Shown here: positions 1-7,715 of the stretch, in pieces
Layout: the number at the start of each line of letters is the position of its first letter
Numbering within the stretch: position 1 is the first letter of the stretch
NCBI GenBank assembly: GCA_028691905.1
Contig: JAQUYJ010000005.1
Span: forward strand, 1 to 20,701
Length of the DNA: 20,701 nt
From: Bacilli bacterium
GTDB taxonomy: Bacteria > Bacillota_I > Bacilli_A > ML615J-28 > CAG-698
Direction of reading: 5' to 3'
The notes under the pieces: generated by a model
The model's database searches: none
What the model was told of the DNA's origin: nothing
What the model saw: the letters and a program-made list of their open reading frames with translations, nothing else
Translations under genes and position numbers: made by a program

Positions 1-3000
1 TTCAAAATTGTTATAAAGGGTTACTATTTGTTCAGAATCAATTGCTTCACTGATTTCATTTACTGCCTGATAGTAAATTTGGTAAACTGTCTGTTTTGCC
101 TGATCATCATTTGAAGTATATTCCATCATCTGTGTATAATGCCAGAGTGCTTCCGTGTACCATTCTTTTTCGTAGTTTAGCTGTTCGATAAAGGGGTCTG
201 CCACAAACGCATCTTCCAATAATTGATAATAGAGATAATAGAGGTCTAAAACTTCCTGAACGATGGTTGCGTTTTGCAGCTCTGTACCAAACTCAACAAC
301 CAAAGCCTGCATTGCAATAATGCTGCCCTGTGTTGCATCCCTCGATAAATTGTTAAAATGATCCTGTAAATAATTCGAATATTCTTGTTTTGCCTGTTTC
401 AGCGGATCAATTTCCAATTCATAACAGGCTGATTCAAATTCCCATACCAAATCATATGCCTGCCATTCATAAGTAACGGTATCAAGCAAAGCAATATAAT
501 CTTGATAAAGATCATTTAATACTGTAAGTTCTGTTTCGATAACAATTCCTAAATAGGATTGATATATTTCGTTCATATCAGCAAGTGCTTCTTCCTGAGC
601 AATAACTATTGAAAACTGATCTAAGAAATCGAACACAACAAATGCGGTATCCAGGAATTCTTCAACAGTTGTAGAAGACTGAAATGCAGCAAGTACGTCC
701 AGATATAAAGCCTCATCTGCTGGAGTAAGTTCACCGAAGACAAGAATTATTTCATCATATTGGCCTACAAATTCTTCCTCTGCATAACCAATCATTTCAG
801 TTAACTTAGAAACATCAAATGGGAATTGGAATGCAAATATCTGTGCATAAAATTCTTCAAATAAAACTTGCGCATCATAAATTGTTGGTGCGAAATGCAT
901 ATAAAATTCAAATAATTCACAATAATTCCAAATGAGATGAGCTTCAGTGCTGTCCTCCATCAGGAATGGGACAAGTGCTTCACCGACCATGTAGACCCGA
1001 GTCATTAATTTTTCGATAGCAAACATTGTATTGATTTTGTTTTCATCATCAACCATGGCAGCAAACAACTCTTCCATAATAGTTTGATGAATGGTATTCA
1101 ATTCATCCATCGTTGTGGCTGCACTAAGTCTTGCCAAGGCACCATCCACAATCGCACCCATTGCAATGAGACTGTCTTCAGTCGCTGTATTAGCGCTCCA
1201 TTCCAATTCATGGTACAGATGTGCTTCCATTGTCTTTGCTTCGAGAAGGATGCCATCGTAATCAAGTAAGGATGCTCCATCGTGGAAAGCCTGAATAATC
1301 GGACCAAATTCAACTCCATCCTGAATCATAGAAGTAGCAAGGCTTGCATCATTATACAAATCAGTTAGTGCAGTTTGATCAGCTTCTCCTACTGCATACT
1401 GATAGATAGCATACTCTTCAGCAAGCATATCTTGGAATTGTTCAATCCTTTTTACCATATACACATCATAGAAAGGCTGTAATTCAGTTAAATAAATATT
1501 AAGCAATTCCTGATAAGTGGAAGCTGCTTCAATATAACCAAATAACAATTGATAAGCGGCATCAAAATCAGGATCAACTGTTCCAAGGGCATTTGCCAGA
1601 AAAACATAATCGCCAGTGATTCGATAATATAATTGATAACGAACCGCTTCCAGTTTTGTTGGATCTTCCGGATAAGTCAGACCGGCAATATAAGCAGTGG
1701 CAGTATCAAATATGGTATCCACTTCCTCTTTGCTGTTTGCAGCATCCAATTGACTCAGGTATTGATTCAAAGCAATTTCTACCTGTTCCTGATCAAGAGG
1801 ATCAACTAACATTTGAATATAGGATTGAAATACACCTGACAATTCACCTTTCGCATACTCAATATATTCTGCCAATTCCTGTGCAGCAGTATCAAAGACA
1901 TAAGCATTTTCAATGTCACTTAATCCTTGTAAGTACGCTGTATCTATGGCATTTTCATCCAGTGCTTCGTTTATCAGGACTACAGTCTGATCAAATATTG
2001 CAGTCATGGCAATGACACTGTCCGGAGTGGCAGTCTGACTGAGGCTGGTTAATGCATCATACAGAGCAACTATGGCATCTGCCTTTGACAAGCCCAGTGG
2101 ATCTACTTCCAATTGATTGCATACCTGATAAAATTTATTTTCCAAATACCACAGGAAAGACTGTGTTGTTGCATTGGCAGCCAGGTCTGTATATTGAGCA
2201 TATAATGCATCCAATTCAACCAAAGCTCCCGGAATGACAAAGCTGTGGAAATAATTATAATTATCTTCCATAATGTCCAATACGACAATTCGATTCATTT
2301 CCAAAGATTGGACAATAAGGAAGGTCCTAACGGTCATAACAGCACTTAAATATTCTTCTATAGTAGTAGCAGCTTCCAAATCAGCCATTACATCTAAGAA
2401 AGCAGTTTGCTGAGCCGCCAGTTCCGGCCAGTTCACTAGATAATCTTCCCACATATTGTGGCATTCTTCCAGCATGGAACCGATTTGTCCGGAAAGCAAG
2501 CTTACATCATAGACAGCATCAAAGGATAACAGTTTAACTCCAAATTCATTGAGATATTGGGTAGCATCCTCTTGTGTTGCAGCATGTCTGATCAGTGTTT
2601 CATAGATAGTTACATAGTAATAGAATAAACTATCCAGTTCTGGATCACCATTATAAAAATACATCAATTGTTCATAAAAATAATATAATGCAACATTCGT
2701 TCTTTCCTTAAAGAAATTTAATTGCATAATGAGCGGATCCACTTCATGAGCTACTTCCAATTGGTAGAAAATGTCTTCTGAAATCTCATATACAGCAGTT
2801 TCATTAAGAGCAAGTGCTAAATCAGCTAAGCCATCGGTGACAACTGTATTCATCAATGCAATACTGTCAGCTGTTGCATCTGCACTGTATCTTTCAAATA
2901 AGTTTAGAATTTGAATTGTTTTTGAAGCGATGTAGTATTGCAGTTCGTCTTTTACGAGATCTTTTAGTTCGTAATGAAATACATTAAATACACTTTCGTA

Positions 3001-3780
3001 TTGGTCAGGACTGTCTACTTCAGCCAATCTTGCCAGGGCAGCATTGTACGCTGCATCAACAATATCCGCACCTGCTTCATCATATACAGCATCCATGAGG
3101 GCATTGTATTCATCAAGGAGCATCGGTAATATGAATTCATCTTCTATTAAAGTCATAAACATCTGAACCATGACTGGTGCATCAACTAAATAAATGTTTA
3201 GTAAATCCTGGAATGTAGTGGCATTTTCAATATTTGTTACGCATAATTCATATGCTTCGTGGATAGCCATATCAAATAAATCGACATGCATCCACATGGA
3301 AGCATATTGTGAAGTAAGCATATAAAGAATTTGACTTCTTGCTTCTTCCAAAAGAACGGCATCAACAGGATAAGTATAGTTTTGAAGCGTAAGCAGTGCA
3401 GAACTTACAATACCTTCTATGGTAGGAATGTCCATTGCATCTTCGATCTGATCGAGGAAATTATTCATATCTTCATATACCTGTCCACGATCAGTATCAT
3501 TGACCAAAACATTCATAAATGCCTGGAATGGTCCTGTAATTTCGTCTATTGCCTTTTCTTTTGCCTGTGTCAATAAATACGTTGCTTCATCAAACACATA
3601 AGCAGCTTCCAGATCTGTATAGAAGTTATCTCTTAATAAATCAATTGCTTCAACTGTAAGTGCTGCATTGATGTCAATTACATAGTCATCGTATATAGCC
3701 ATCATATTAAGAATGCTGTCTGCAGTTGCTGTTTCCTTCTTAAATTCCAATTCAGACAGCATATTTTGGATTGTAGTATA
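1..3780 (-). repeat. Nested helical repeats (about 71 / 283 / 566 residues)
   Basis: In residues 735-1994 of the lipoprotein, a helix-start signature A-T-x-x-S followed by hydrophobic residues recurs at 752, 1036, 1318, 1600 and 1883, a period of 282-284. Between these, a shorter signature of the type A-T-T-x-E-E-L-L recurs about every 71 residues (for example 852, 921, 990, 1060, 1134, 1205, 1271, 1343, 1415, 1487, 1555, 1622, 1698, 1770, 1836, 1905). Alternate large modules resemble each other more than their neighbours. A I/V-D-P-L linker sits at 728, 1294 and 1859, and a Y-V-F-D block at 795 and 1361, giving a 565-566 super-period. The units look like three-helix bundles of FIVAR or GA type, but no family is assigned. 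Confidence 0.85.
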
Positions 3781-5982
3781 ACGATGTTCTTCAAGTGGGT
3801 CTATTTGAAATTCAAAGTTATGAATATAATAATAGAAATTGGCATATTCATTTACTAAATCACTAAGGCCTAAACCATTTATGTTTTGCTTGTAGTTATC
3901 GATATATTGATTAAATTCTAATACGGACTGTTCACTGGCAAATGCCAGTTCCGGAATATTTAATATTTCGAAATCAATCAAATCCAGTAAATTTTCTTTT
4001 GCTTCTTGTTCCGGAAATTCCACTACAGTTGTGCCAACTGCAGAAAACTGCATCGACATAACGACTGAAGCAGTTACAGGCTGTTCGTCCATTTCACCGC
4101 TCATATCAATTTCCATCGCAAATCTTTTCAATGTAATATCGACATAAGCAGCAATTTCATAAGTCACACCATCCGGAATTTCCAAAGGAATCATATTCAT
4201 GAATTCTTCAGTAATAATTAAATCATAAATGTTTTCCCCCGGTCTTTTTACAAATTGAGCTAAGTCAAATTGCTCCATTGGAAATTCAAAATAGAATTCA
4301 CCATACAAATGCTCTAAATTCCAGAGTTGCTGTTCCAATGGATTGTCATAAGTTGCATATACAAAACCAACGTTTTGATATCGATGCCACTTATAAGCTT
4401 CTCTGTATCCATCATAAACTATTTTACCCAGTTCATGATCATAATATTCCCGATAAGCTATTTCGTGGGATAATATATCTCTGTTTCCCAAGCGATTTAT
4501 TGCAATCTGATTAAATTCATTATCGCTTCCTTGCATTAATCCGACGGTATAAGTAGAAAGTACTTCTTCAGTCATCGTGAAATTATCACTTTTAGCGATT
4601 GCTATCAAATCTTCAATTGGTTGCGTGTCTAATTCCCATACTGCATAAAGAGTCATATTCTTTACAACAGGCATGAAATTCAAGAACTGACCATCATTTA
4701 CACCAAATCCTGAAAACCAACCTTTGAACACATATCCTTCTTTAGTTGGAACCGGTAAATCAATTGGGTCTCCCTTTGGTATATTTTCAAGGACTGCCGA
4801 TACACCAGCAGGCAACGCGCCACCGTCCAGATCAAATGTAACTGACAGTTTTTGGGGAACATATGTCCCTCCGCCACTGGCAAGATATTCCGTTACAACG
4901 CCATTGATTACCCAATAACCATCCTGGTTAATAGCAATGGTAGGAGTAAGACCATCCTGACCTTTTAAAGCATCCAAATCAATCAAATTTGTCCAAGTAT
5001 CTTCGCCGACATACTGCCACTGAACATAACCACTGTCTGTTCTGAAAGCAACTTCCTTCCCGTCCTGTCCTTTTAGAGAATCCAATGTAACAAGATTGGT
5101 CCAGGAAGTATCACCGACATACTGCCATTGAATATACCCAGAAGCTGTATCATTTCTCAATACAATTGCTTTTCCGTCTTCACCGGTAGCTCCAGCAGCT
5201 CCGGTTAAAGCAGATAATGCAACGAGATTGGTCCAGGTTGTATCACCGGCATACTGCCATTGAATAAATCCTGTGCCAGTATCTACTCTGAATGTTACAT
5301 CTTTACCATCTGCACCATTTTCTCCAGCTGGTCCGACAAGCAAAGATAACGCAATCAGATTGGTCCAGGTTGTATCGCCGACATATTGCCATTGAATAAA
5401 TCCGCTGTCCACTCTAAACGTTACATCTTTACCATCCAGTCCGGCTGGTCCAATTAAGGATGCAGTGGATATCAGGTCCGTCCAGGTAGTTTCTGATTCT
5501 CTCTTCCACTGAATGTAATCCCCTTCTACCCGGAATTCAAAATCTTCACCTGCACCGGCAGGTCCTGTAATTGCAGTTAATGCAACTAAATTGGTCCAGG
5601 CAGTATCTCCTGCATATCGCCATACGATATATCCGTCTACCACATTCATCTCAACTTCTCGACCATCTTCACCTGGTTCGGCGGTAATGGTTATAGTTAA
5701 TTGGGTTATAGCCCCAAGATAATTGACACTGATGGTATGTTCGCCTGGAGACTGAAACTTTGCAAGATCCTCGCTACTCAGCATGCTTTCCTGCAAAGGA
5801 ACGGTACTGCTTGTTCCATTTGACATATTTACTTTAACATTGAGGTCACTCAATTGAAAGTTTTGATCAAATTCAGTTGTTTCACTTTCGATTTCAATTG
5901 ATGTAACAACGGCTAATTGTTGGCATCCAGCAATGAATGCACCAAGAAAAATAATTACCAGTAATACTAAAAATTTTTTCAT
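1..5982 (-). CDS. Giant multidomain repeat lipoprotein (C-terminus beyond window)
   Basis: I read every in-frame triplet from the ATG at 5982 to base 1 and found no stop, giving at least 1994 codons. The start has AGGAGG at 5988-5993, spaced 5 bases. A signal peptide ends in the lipobox I-A-G-C with Cys20, so a membrane-anchored surface lipoprotein is expected. Domains in order: Ig-like (Big_3-like) about 21-101; six 36-44 residue repeats 104-342 with a W-x-Y-x-G-D-T-x-W-T-N-L core separated by short Gly-x-y tracts; a degenerate D-G-Y-W-V-I-N-G unit near 354; an InlB/Flg_new-type B-repeat about 378-451 ending in L-Y-A-V-W; a beta-rich domain about 455-660; then helical repeats from about 665 to the window edge. 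The helical part is acidic, rich in Tyr, Phe and Met, and Cys-poor. No sortase motif or transmembrane segment is seen. A role in adhesion or surface binding is inference only. Confidence 0.95.
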   Translation of the reverse strand, partial: MKKFLVLLVIIFLGAFIAGCQQLAVVTSIEIESETTEFDQNFQLSDLNVKVNMSNGTSSTVPLQESMLSSEDLAKFQSPGEHTISVNYLGAITQLTITITAEPGEDGREVEMNVVDGYIVWRYAGDTAWTNLVALTAITGPAGAGEDFEFRVEGDYIQWKRESETTWTDLISTASLIGPAGLDGKDVTFRVDSGFIQWQYVGDTTWTNLIALSLLVGPAGENGADGKDVTFRVDTGTGFIQWQYAGDTTWTNLVALSALTGAAGATGEDGKAIVLRNDTASGYIQWQYVGDTSWTNLVTLDSLKGQDGKEVAFRTDSGYVQWQYVGEDTWTNLIDLDALKGQDGLTPTIAINQDGYWVINGVVTEYLASGGGTYVPQKLSVTFDLDGGALPAGVSAVLENIPKGDPIDLPVPTKEGYVFKGWFSGFGVNDGQFLNFMPVVKNMTLYAVWELDTQPIEDLIAIAKSDNFTMTEEVLSTYTVGLMQGSDNEFNQIAINRLGNRDILSHEIAYREYYDHELGKIVYDGYREAYKWHRYQNVGFVYATYDNPLEQQLWNLEHLYGEFYFEFPMEQFDLAQFVKRPGENIYDLIITEEFMNMIPLEIPDGVTYEIAAYVDITLKRFAMEIDMSGEMDEQPVTASVVMSMQFSAVGTTVVEFPEQEAKENLLDLIDFEILNIPELAFASEQSVLEFNQYIDNYKQNINGLGLSDLVNEYANFYYYIHNFEFQIDPLEEHRYTTIQNMLSELEFKKETATADSILNMMAIYDDYVIDINAALTVEAIDLLRDNFYTDLEAAYVFDEATYLLTQAKEKAIDEITGPFQAFMNVLVNDTDRGQVYEDMNNFLDQIEDAMDIPTIEGIVSSALLTLQNYTYPVDAVLLEEARSQILYMLTSQYASMWMHVDLFDMAIHEAYELCVTNIENATTFQDLLNIYLVDAPVMVQMFMTLIEDEFILPMLLDEYNALMDAVYDEAGADIVDAAYNAALARLAEVDSPDQYESVFNVFHYELKDLVKDELQYYIASKTIQILNLFERYSADATADSIALMNTVVTDGLADLALALNETAVYEISEDIFYQLEVAHEVDPLIMQLNFFKERTNVALYYFYEQLMYFYNGDPELDSLFYYYVTIYETLIRHAATQEDATQYLNEFGVKLLSFDAVYDVSLLSGQIGSMLEECHNMWEDYLVNWPELAAQQTAFLDVMADLEAATTIEEYLSAVMTVRTFLIVQSLEMNRIVVLDIMEDNYNYFHSFVIPGALVELDALYAQYTDLAANATTQSFLWYLENKFYQVCNQLEVDPLGLSKADAIVALYDALTSLSQTATPDSVIAMTAIFDQTVVLINEALDENAIDTAYLQGLSDIENAYVFDTAAQELAEYIEYAKGELSGVFQSYIQMLVDPLDQEQVEIALNQYLSQLDAANSKEEVDTIFDTATAYIAGLTYPEDPTKLEAVRYQLYYRITGDYVFLANALGTVDPDFDAAYQLLFGYIEAASTYQELLNIYLTELQPFYDVYMVKRIEQFQDMLAEEYAIYQYAVGEADQTALTDLYNDASLATSMIQDGVEFGPIIQAFHDGASLLDYDGILLEAKTMEAHLYHELEWSANTATEDSLIAMGAIVDGALARLSAATTMDELNTIHQTIMEELFAAMVDDENKINTMFAIEKLMTRVYMVGEALVPFLMEDSTEAHLIWNYCELFEFYMHFAPTIYDAQVLFEEFYAQIFAFQFPFDVSKLTEMIGYAEEEFVGQYDEIILVFGELTPADEALYLDVLAAFQSSTTVEEFLDTAFVVFDFLDQFSIVIAQEEALADMNEIYQSYLGIVIETELTVLNDLYQDYIALLDTVTYEWQAYDLVWEFESACYELEIDPLKQAKQEYSNYLQDHFNNLSRDATQGSIIAMQALVVEFGTELQNATIVQEVLDLYYLYYQLLEDAFVADPFIEQLNYEKEWYTEALWHYTQMMEYTSNDDQAKQTVYQIYYQAVNEISEAIDSEQIVTLYNNFE
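4957..5673 (-). repeat. Six tandem Trp/Gly repeats with collagen-like linkers
   Basis: Within the giant lipoprotein (residues 104-342) the Trp cores lie at residues 120-129, 158-167, 197-206, 241-250, 285-294 and 321-330, a spacing of 38, 39, 44, 44 and 36. Between them are G-P-A-G, G-A-A-G-A-T-G and G-Q-D-G type tracts of two to four Gly-x-y triplets. Copies 3 and 4 are nearly identical as DNA: 5356-5403 and 5224-5271 differ at only about 4 of 48 bases. That points to recent duplication or gene conversion. Copies 1 and 2 are the most diverged. Confidence 0.9.
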
Positions 5983-6150
5983 AAATACCTCCTGTGCACA
6001 GAAAAAATTTTACTGTTTTCAAATCAGCAAGAAAGCAAAAAAACGGAAAATTATAGTTTCCGTGGCTTCGCTTTTTCTTCAAAAAGTTCCCCCATCTTCA
6101 CTTTTCAAAGTCTTCTCATTATTGTGTTTTATTTTTTTGCTTCTCTAATT
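5983..6150 (-). promoter_or_regulatory. Structured 5' leader of the giant lipoprotein gene
   Basis: Reading toward the gene, the leader between the predicted start of transcription (about 6144) and the ATG contains a short hairpin near 6097-6108. A second hairpin at 6071-6086 has a 6-bp stem and a GAAG loop. A third at 6043-6063 has a 7-bp stem followed at once by seven T. A 10-bp palindrome at 5992-6001 overlaps the first bases of the ribosome site. It matches no riboswitch class I know. It may be an attenuator-like leader, or the third hairpin may simply end the upstream operon. Confidence 0.45.
6037..6063 (-). terminator. Hairpin with T-run upstream of the lipoprotein gene
   Basis: On the minus strand ACGGAAA (6063-6057) pairs with TTTCCGT (6049-6043) across a 7-base loop, followed by a run of T to 6037. 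It lies 133 bases past the stop of the kinase gene and 54 bases before the lipoprotein start, downstream of a promoter-like sequence. It could therefore serve as the operon's terminator, as an attenuator, or as both. Confidence 0.65.
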
Positions 6151-6179
6151 ATTCTATCATATTTCCAATACTATTACAA
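6151..6179 (-). promoter_or_regulatory. Promoter of the giant lipoprotein gene
   Basis: On the minus strand a -35 TTGTAA (6179-6174), a 17-base spacer and a -10 TAGAAT (6156-6151) with an upstream TGA (extended -10) point toward the lipoprotein gene. Box sequences and spacing are the same as those in front of uvrC. Confidence 0.65.
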
Positions 6180-6195
6180 TACCTTTTATCCTACT

Positions 6196-6654
6196 TTATT
6201 CATTAATCCACTCAATTATCTCCAGAAATCCTTCACTGATGGCTGGATATTGAAGTTTTTTACCGTACATTCTCACTACTTCAACCGGTAAATAGCGTTC
6301 TTCCTTGTTTAAATTACGTTTTGCCACTCTTCTTACCGCTTCTTCAACGGAGGTTAAAATAATATATGCTTTTTTTTGAAACTTTGCTCCTGCTTTATGA
6401 ACTTCTTCAACAAAGCGGTTGCGCATCGTTATATCAATATTGGTTGCATCAAATATGATATCCTGATCTTTTATTAACCATTCAGCGCTTAAACGATATA
6501 CTTCCGGCCACAGTTTTGCTTCACTCCAACTCGGATTTTGAGTCCGCATTTCATCTGTTGATATAATTGGAATATTATATTGTTTTGCCAATATTTTCGC
6601 AATCGTTGTTTTCCCCGAACCAGGAATTCCAATCATCATATGCACGATTGCCAT
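6196..6654 (-). CDS. Small P-loop kinase (AAA_33 / polynucleotide-kinase-like)
   Basis: This is a 152-residue soluble protein of one P-loop domain. The Walker A loop G-I-P-G-S-G-K-T covers residues 9-16. An S-T-D motif follows at 32-34, and a D-A-T-N segment at 69-72 after a hydrophobic strand sits where this family has its Walker B/substrate site. Arg residues at 108, 109 and 113 suit a lid. The layout is that of the AAA_33 or T4-polynucleotide-kinase-like ATP-dependent kinases, whose substrates range from nucleic-acid ends to small molecules, so the substrate here is unknown. The ATG lies one base after the stop of the RsuA gene, and its AAAGGA ribosome site is inside that gene's end, so the two are translationally coupled. 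An RNA-related substrate is a guess from context. Confidence 0.85.
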   Translation of the reverse strand: MAIVHMMIGIPGSGKTTIAKILAKQYNIPIISTDEMRTQNPSWSEAKLWPEVYRLSAEWLIKDQDIIFDATNIDITMRNRFVEEVHKAGAKFQKKAYIILTSVEEAVRRVAKRNLNKEERYLPVEVVRMYGKKLQYPAISEGFLEIIEWINE

Positions 6655-6655
6655 T

Positions 6656-7363
6656 TTATCCGATTCCTTTCAACTGATTTATTTCCTGGTCAGTTAAACT
6701 CCGAAACTGCCCCACTTCCAACTTATCATCCAAACAAATGGAACCAATTGCAAGTCGTTTTAAATAGATAACTTCATTACCCAGTTTCAAAAACATTTTC
6801 TTTACTTGATGATATTTGCCTTCTGTGATTTCTACCAAGCACTTATCTGCTTCCAAACGGATAAGTTTTGCTGGTTTGCTTCGATATGGTTTTCCTTTGC
6901 CGTCATAAAGATCCAATCCCTTTTCCAACTGGGCTGAATAATCCTCTTCGATCGGTGACTTTAAATGAACCAGGTATGTTTTTGCAACGTCTTTGTTGGG
7001 ATTGGTTAAAGCATGGGTTAGGGAACCGTTATTGGTCATAATCACCAACCCTTCTGTATCCTTGTCCAGGCGTCCTATCGGATGGAGATTTTTATGATCA
7101 CCTATAATCTGGTTAATCGTCGGAAATTTACTGTCACGAACGGCACAGACTACTCCCTGCGGCTTGTTCAACATGATATAATGGAAAAAACGATATAACA
7201 ATTCCCTGCCTTCATAAGCAATTCTGTCTTTTTCTTCATTGATTACGGTATCTTTTCTCATACAGATCTGATTGTTTACTGTGATTTTCTTATCAGCAAG
7301 CAGCCTGTGGACATCGCGGCGGGAAAGTTCCAGCGTGTGGCACAAATATTTATCCAGTCTCAT
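6656..7363 (-). CDS. rsuA: 16S rRNA pseudouridine synthase, RsuA type
   Basis: This is a predicted RsuA/RluB/E/F-family enzyme that turns a uridine of rRNA (U516 of 16S in E. coli) into pseudouridine. An N-terminal S4 RNA-binding domain (M-R-L-D-K-Y-L onward, about residues 1-50) precedes the catalytic domain. The family motif G-R-L-D-K-D-T-E-G-L supplies the catalytic Asp near residue 100, and E-G-K-Y-H-Q-V-K-K-M-F marks the RsuA subfamily. I chose the ATG at 7363 because it starts exactly where homologues start and overlaps the previous stop as TGATG. An in-frame ATG at 7378 would add five residues (240 in all). The gene is the middle one of a coupled trio. Which uridine is modified cannot be told from the sequence. 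Confidence 0.9.
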   Translation of the reverse strand: MRLDKYLCHTLELSRRDVHRLLADKKITVNNQICMRKDTVINEEKDRIAYEGRELLYRFFHYIMLNKPQGVVCAVRDSKFPTINQIIGDHKNLHPIGRLDKDTEGLVIMTNNGSLTHALTNPNKDVAKTYLVHLKSPIEEDYSAQLEKGLDLYDGKGKPYRSKPAKLIRLEADKCLVEITEGKYHQVKKMFLKLGNEVIYLKRLAIGSICLDDKLEVGQFRSLTDQEINQLKGIG

Positions 7364-7611
7364 CAGCCCTTCATCCACTCTTTCATGATTTTGTAGATAG
7401 AGCGTTGATACATGGATTGAAACATGCGGTCATATTCTTTTTCCAGGGCCTTGTTATGTATGATGTTCTGATAGGTTCGATACCGGCTGATCAATTCATC
7501 TTTAGCCATCTTCTGATACCGATTGCTGGCAAGCAATGTCCAGAAGGAATTGATCTGCACGATTTCTTCAACACGATAAATGGAATAATCTATTTTTATT
7601 TCTTTTTCCAT
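7363..7611 (-). CDS. Hypothetical 82-residue protein
   Basis: I do not recognise this protein. It is highly charged, basic toward the C-terminus and rich in Tyr, Arg, Lys and Met, without a signal peptide or membrane segment, and looks mostly helical. The start is supported by an AGAGG ribosome site six to seven bases upstream and a clear extended -10 just before it. Its TGA overlaps the ATG of the RsuA gene by one base (TGATG), which implies translational coupling. The gene therefore looks real and co-expressed with rRNA modification. Function unknown; nucleic-acid or ribosome association is only a suggestion. Confidence 0.8.
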   Translation of the reverse strand: MEKEIKIDYSIYRVEEIVQINSFWTLLASNRYQKMAKDELISRYRTYQNIIHNKALEKEYDRMFQSMYQRSIYKIMKEWMKG

Positions 7612-7630
7612 GGTCTACCTCTTAACTTAT

Positions 7631-7639
7631 ATTATATCA
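7631..7639 (-). promoter_or_regulatory. Extended -10 promoter of the 82-residue/RsuA/kinase operon
   Basis: On the minus strand TGA followed by a perfect TATAAT (7636-7631) forms an extended -10 element. The -35 region is only T-rich. Transcription would start near 7624, about 13 bases before the ATG, leaving just enough leader for the AGAGG ribosome site. Confidence 0.6.
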
Positions 7640-7715
7640 TATAAATCGACTAATAAAAATGTAATTATATTGATAAAGTGCTTTTTTTATGGTAGGATAT
7701 GCTTGGGTGAAAAAG

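Noticed and set aside
1656..2015. Plus-strand open frame of 119 codons opposite the giant lipoprotein gene
   Set aside because: It lies antisense to a fully open, repeat-structured coding frame, has no ribosome site, and its Gln/His/Ile-rich translation is what antisense of this codon usage gives. The other plus-strand frames between 1084 and 4918 fail for the same reasons.
4801..5673. A phage tail-fibre gene fragment, suggested by Gly-x-y linkers and Trp repeats
   Set aside because: The repeats are in frame with a lipoprotein signal peptide and a long host-type surface protein, and no other phage gene is present.
1..5982. Possible frameshift or pseudogene in the very long lipoprotein frame
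   Set aside because: Each triplet of the frame was read and none is a stop; domain order and repeat phase continue to the window edge.
5983..6150. A known riboswitch (c-di-GMP, purine, cobalamin or similar) in the lipoprotein leader
   Set aside because: The conserved core sequences of those classes are not present; only local hairpins can be shown.
7640..7715. A promoter for def on the plus strand
   Set aside because: The region is AT-rich with several near matches, but no -35/-10 pair with 16-18 base spacing stands out, so none is called.
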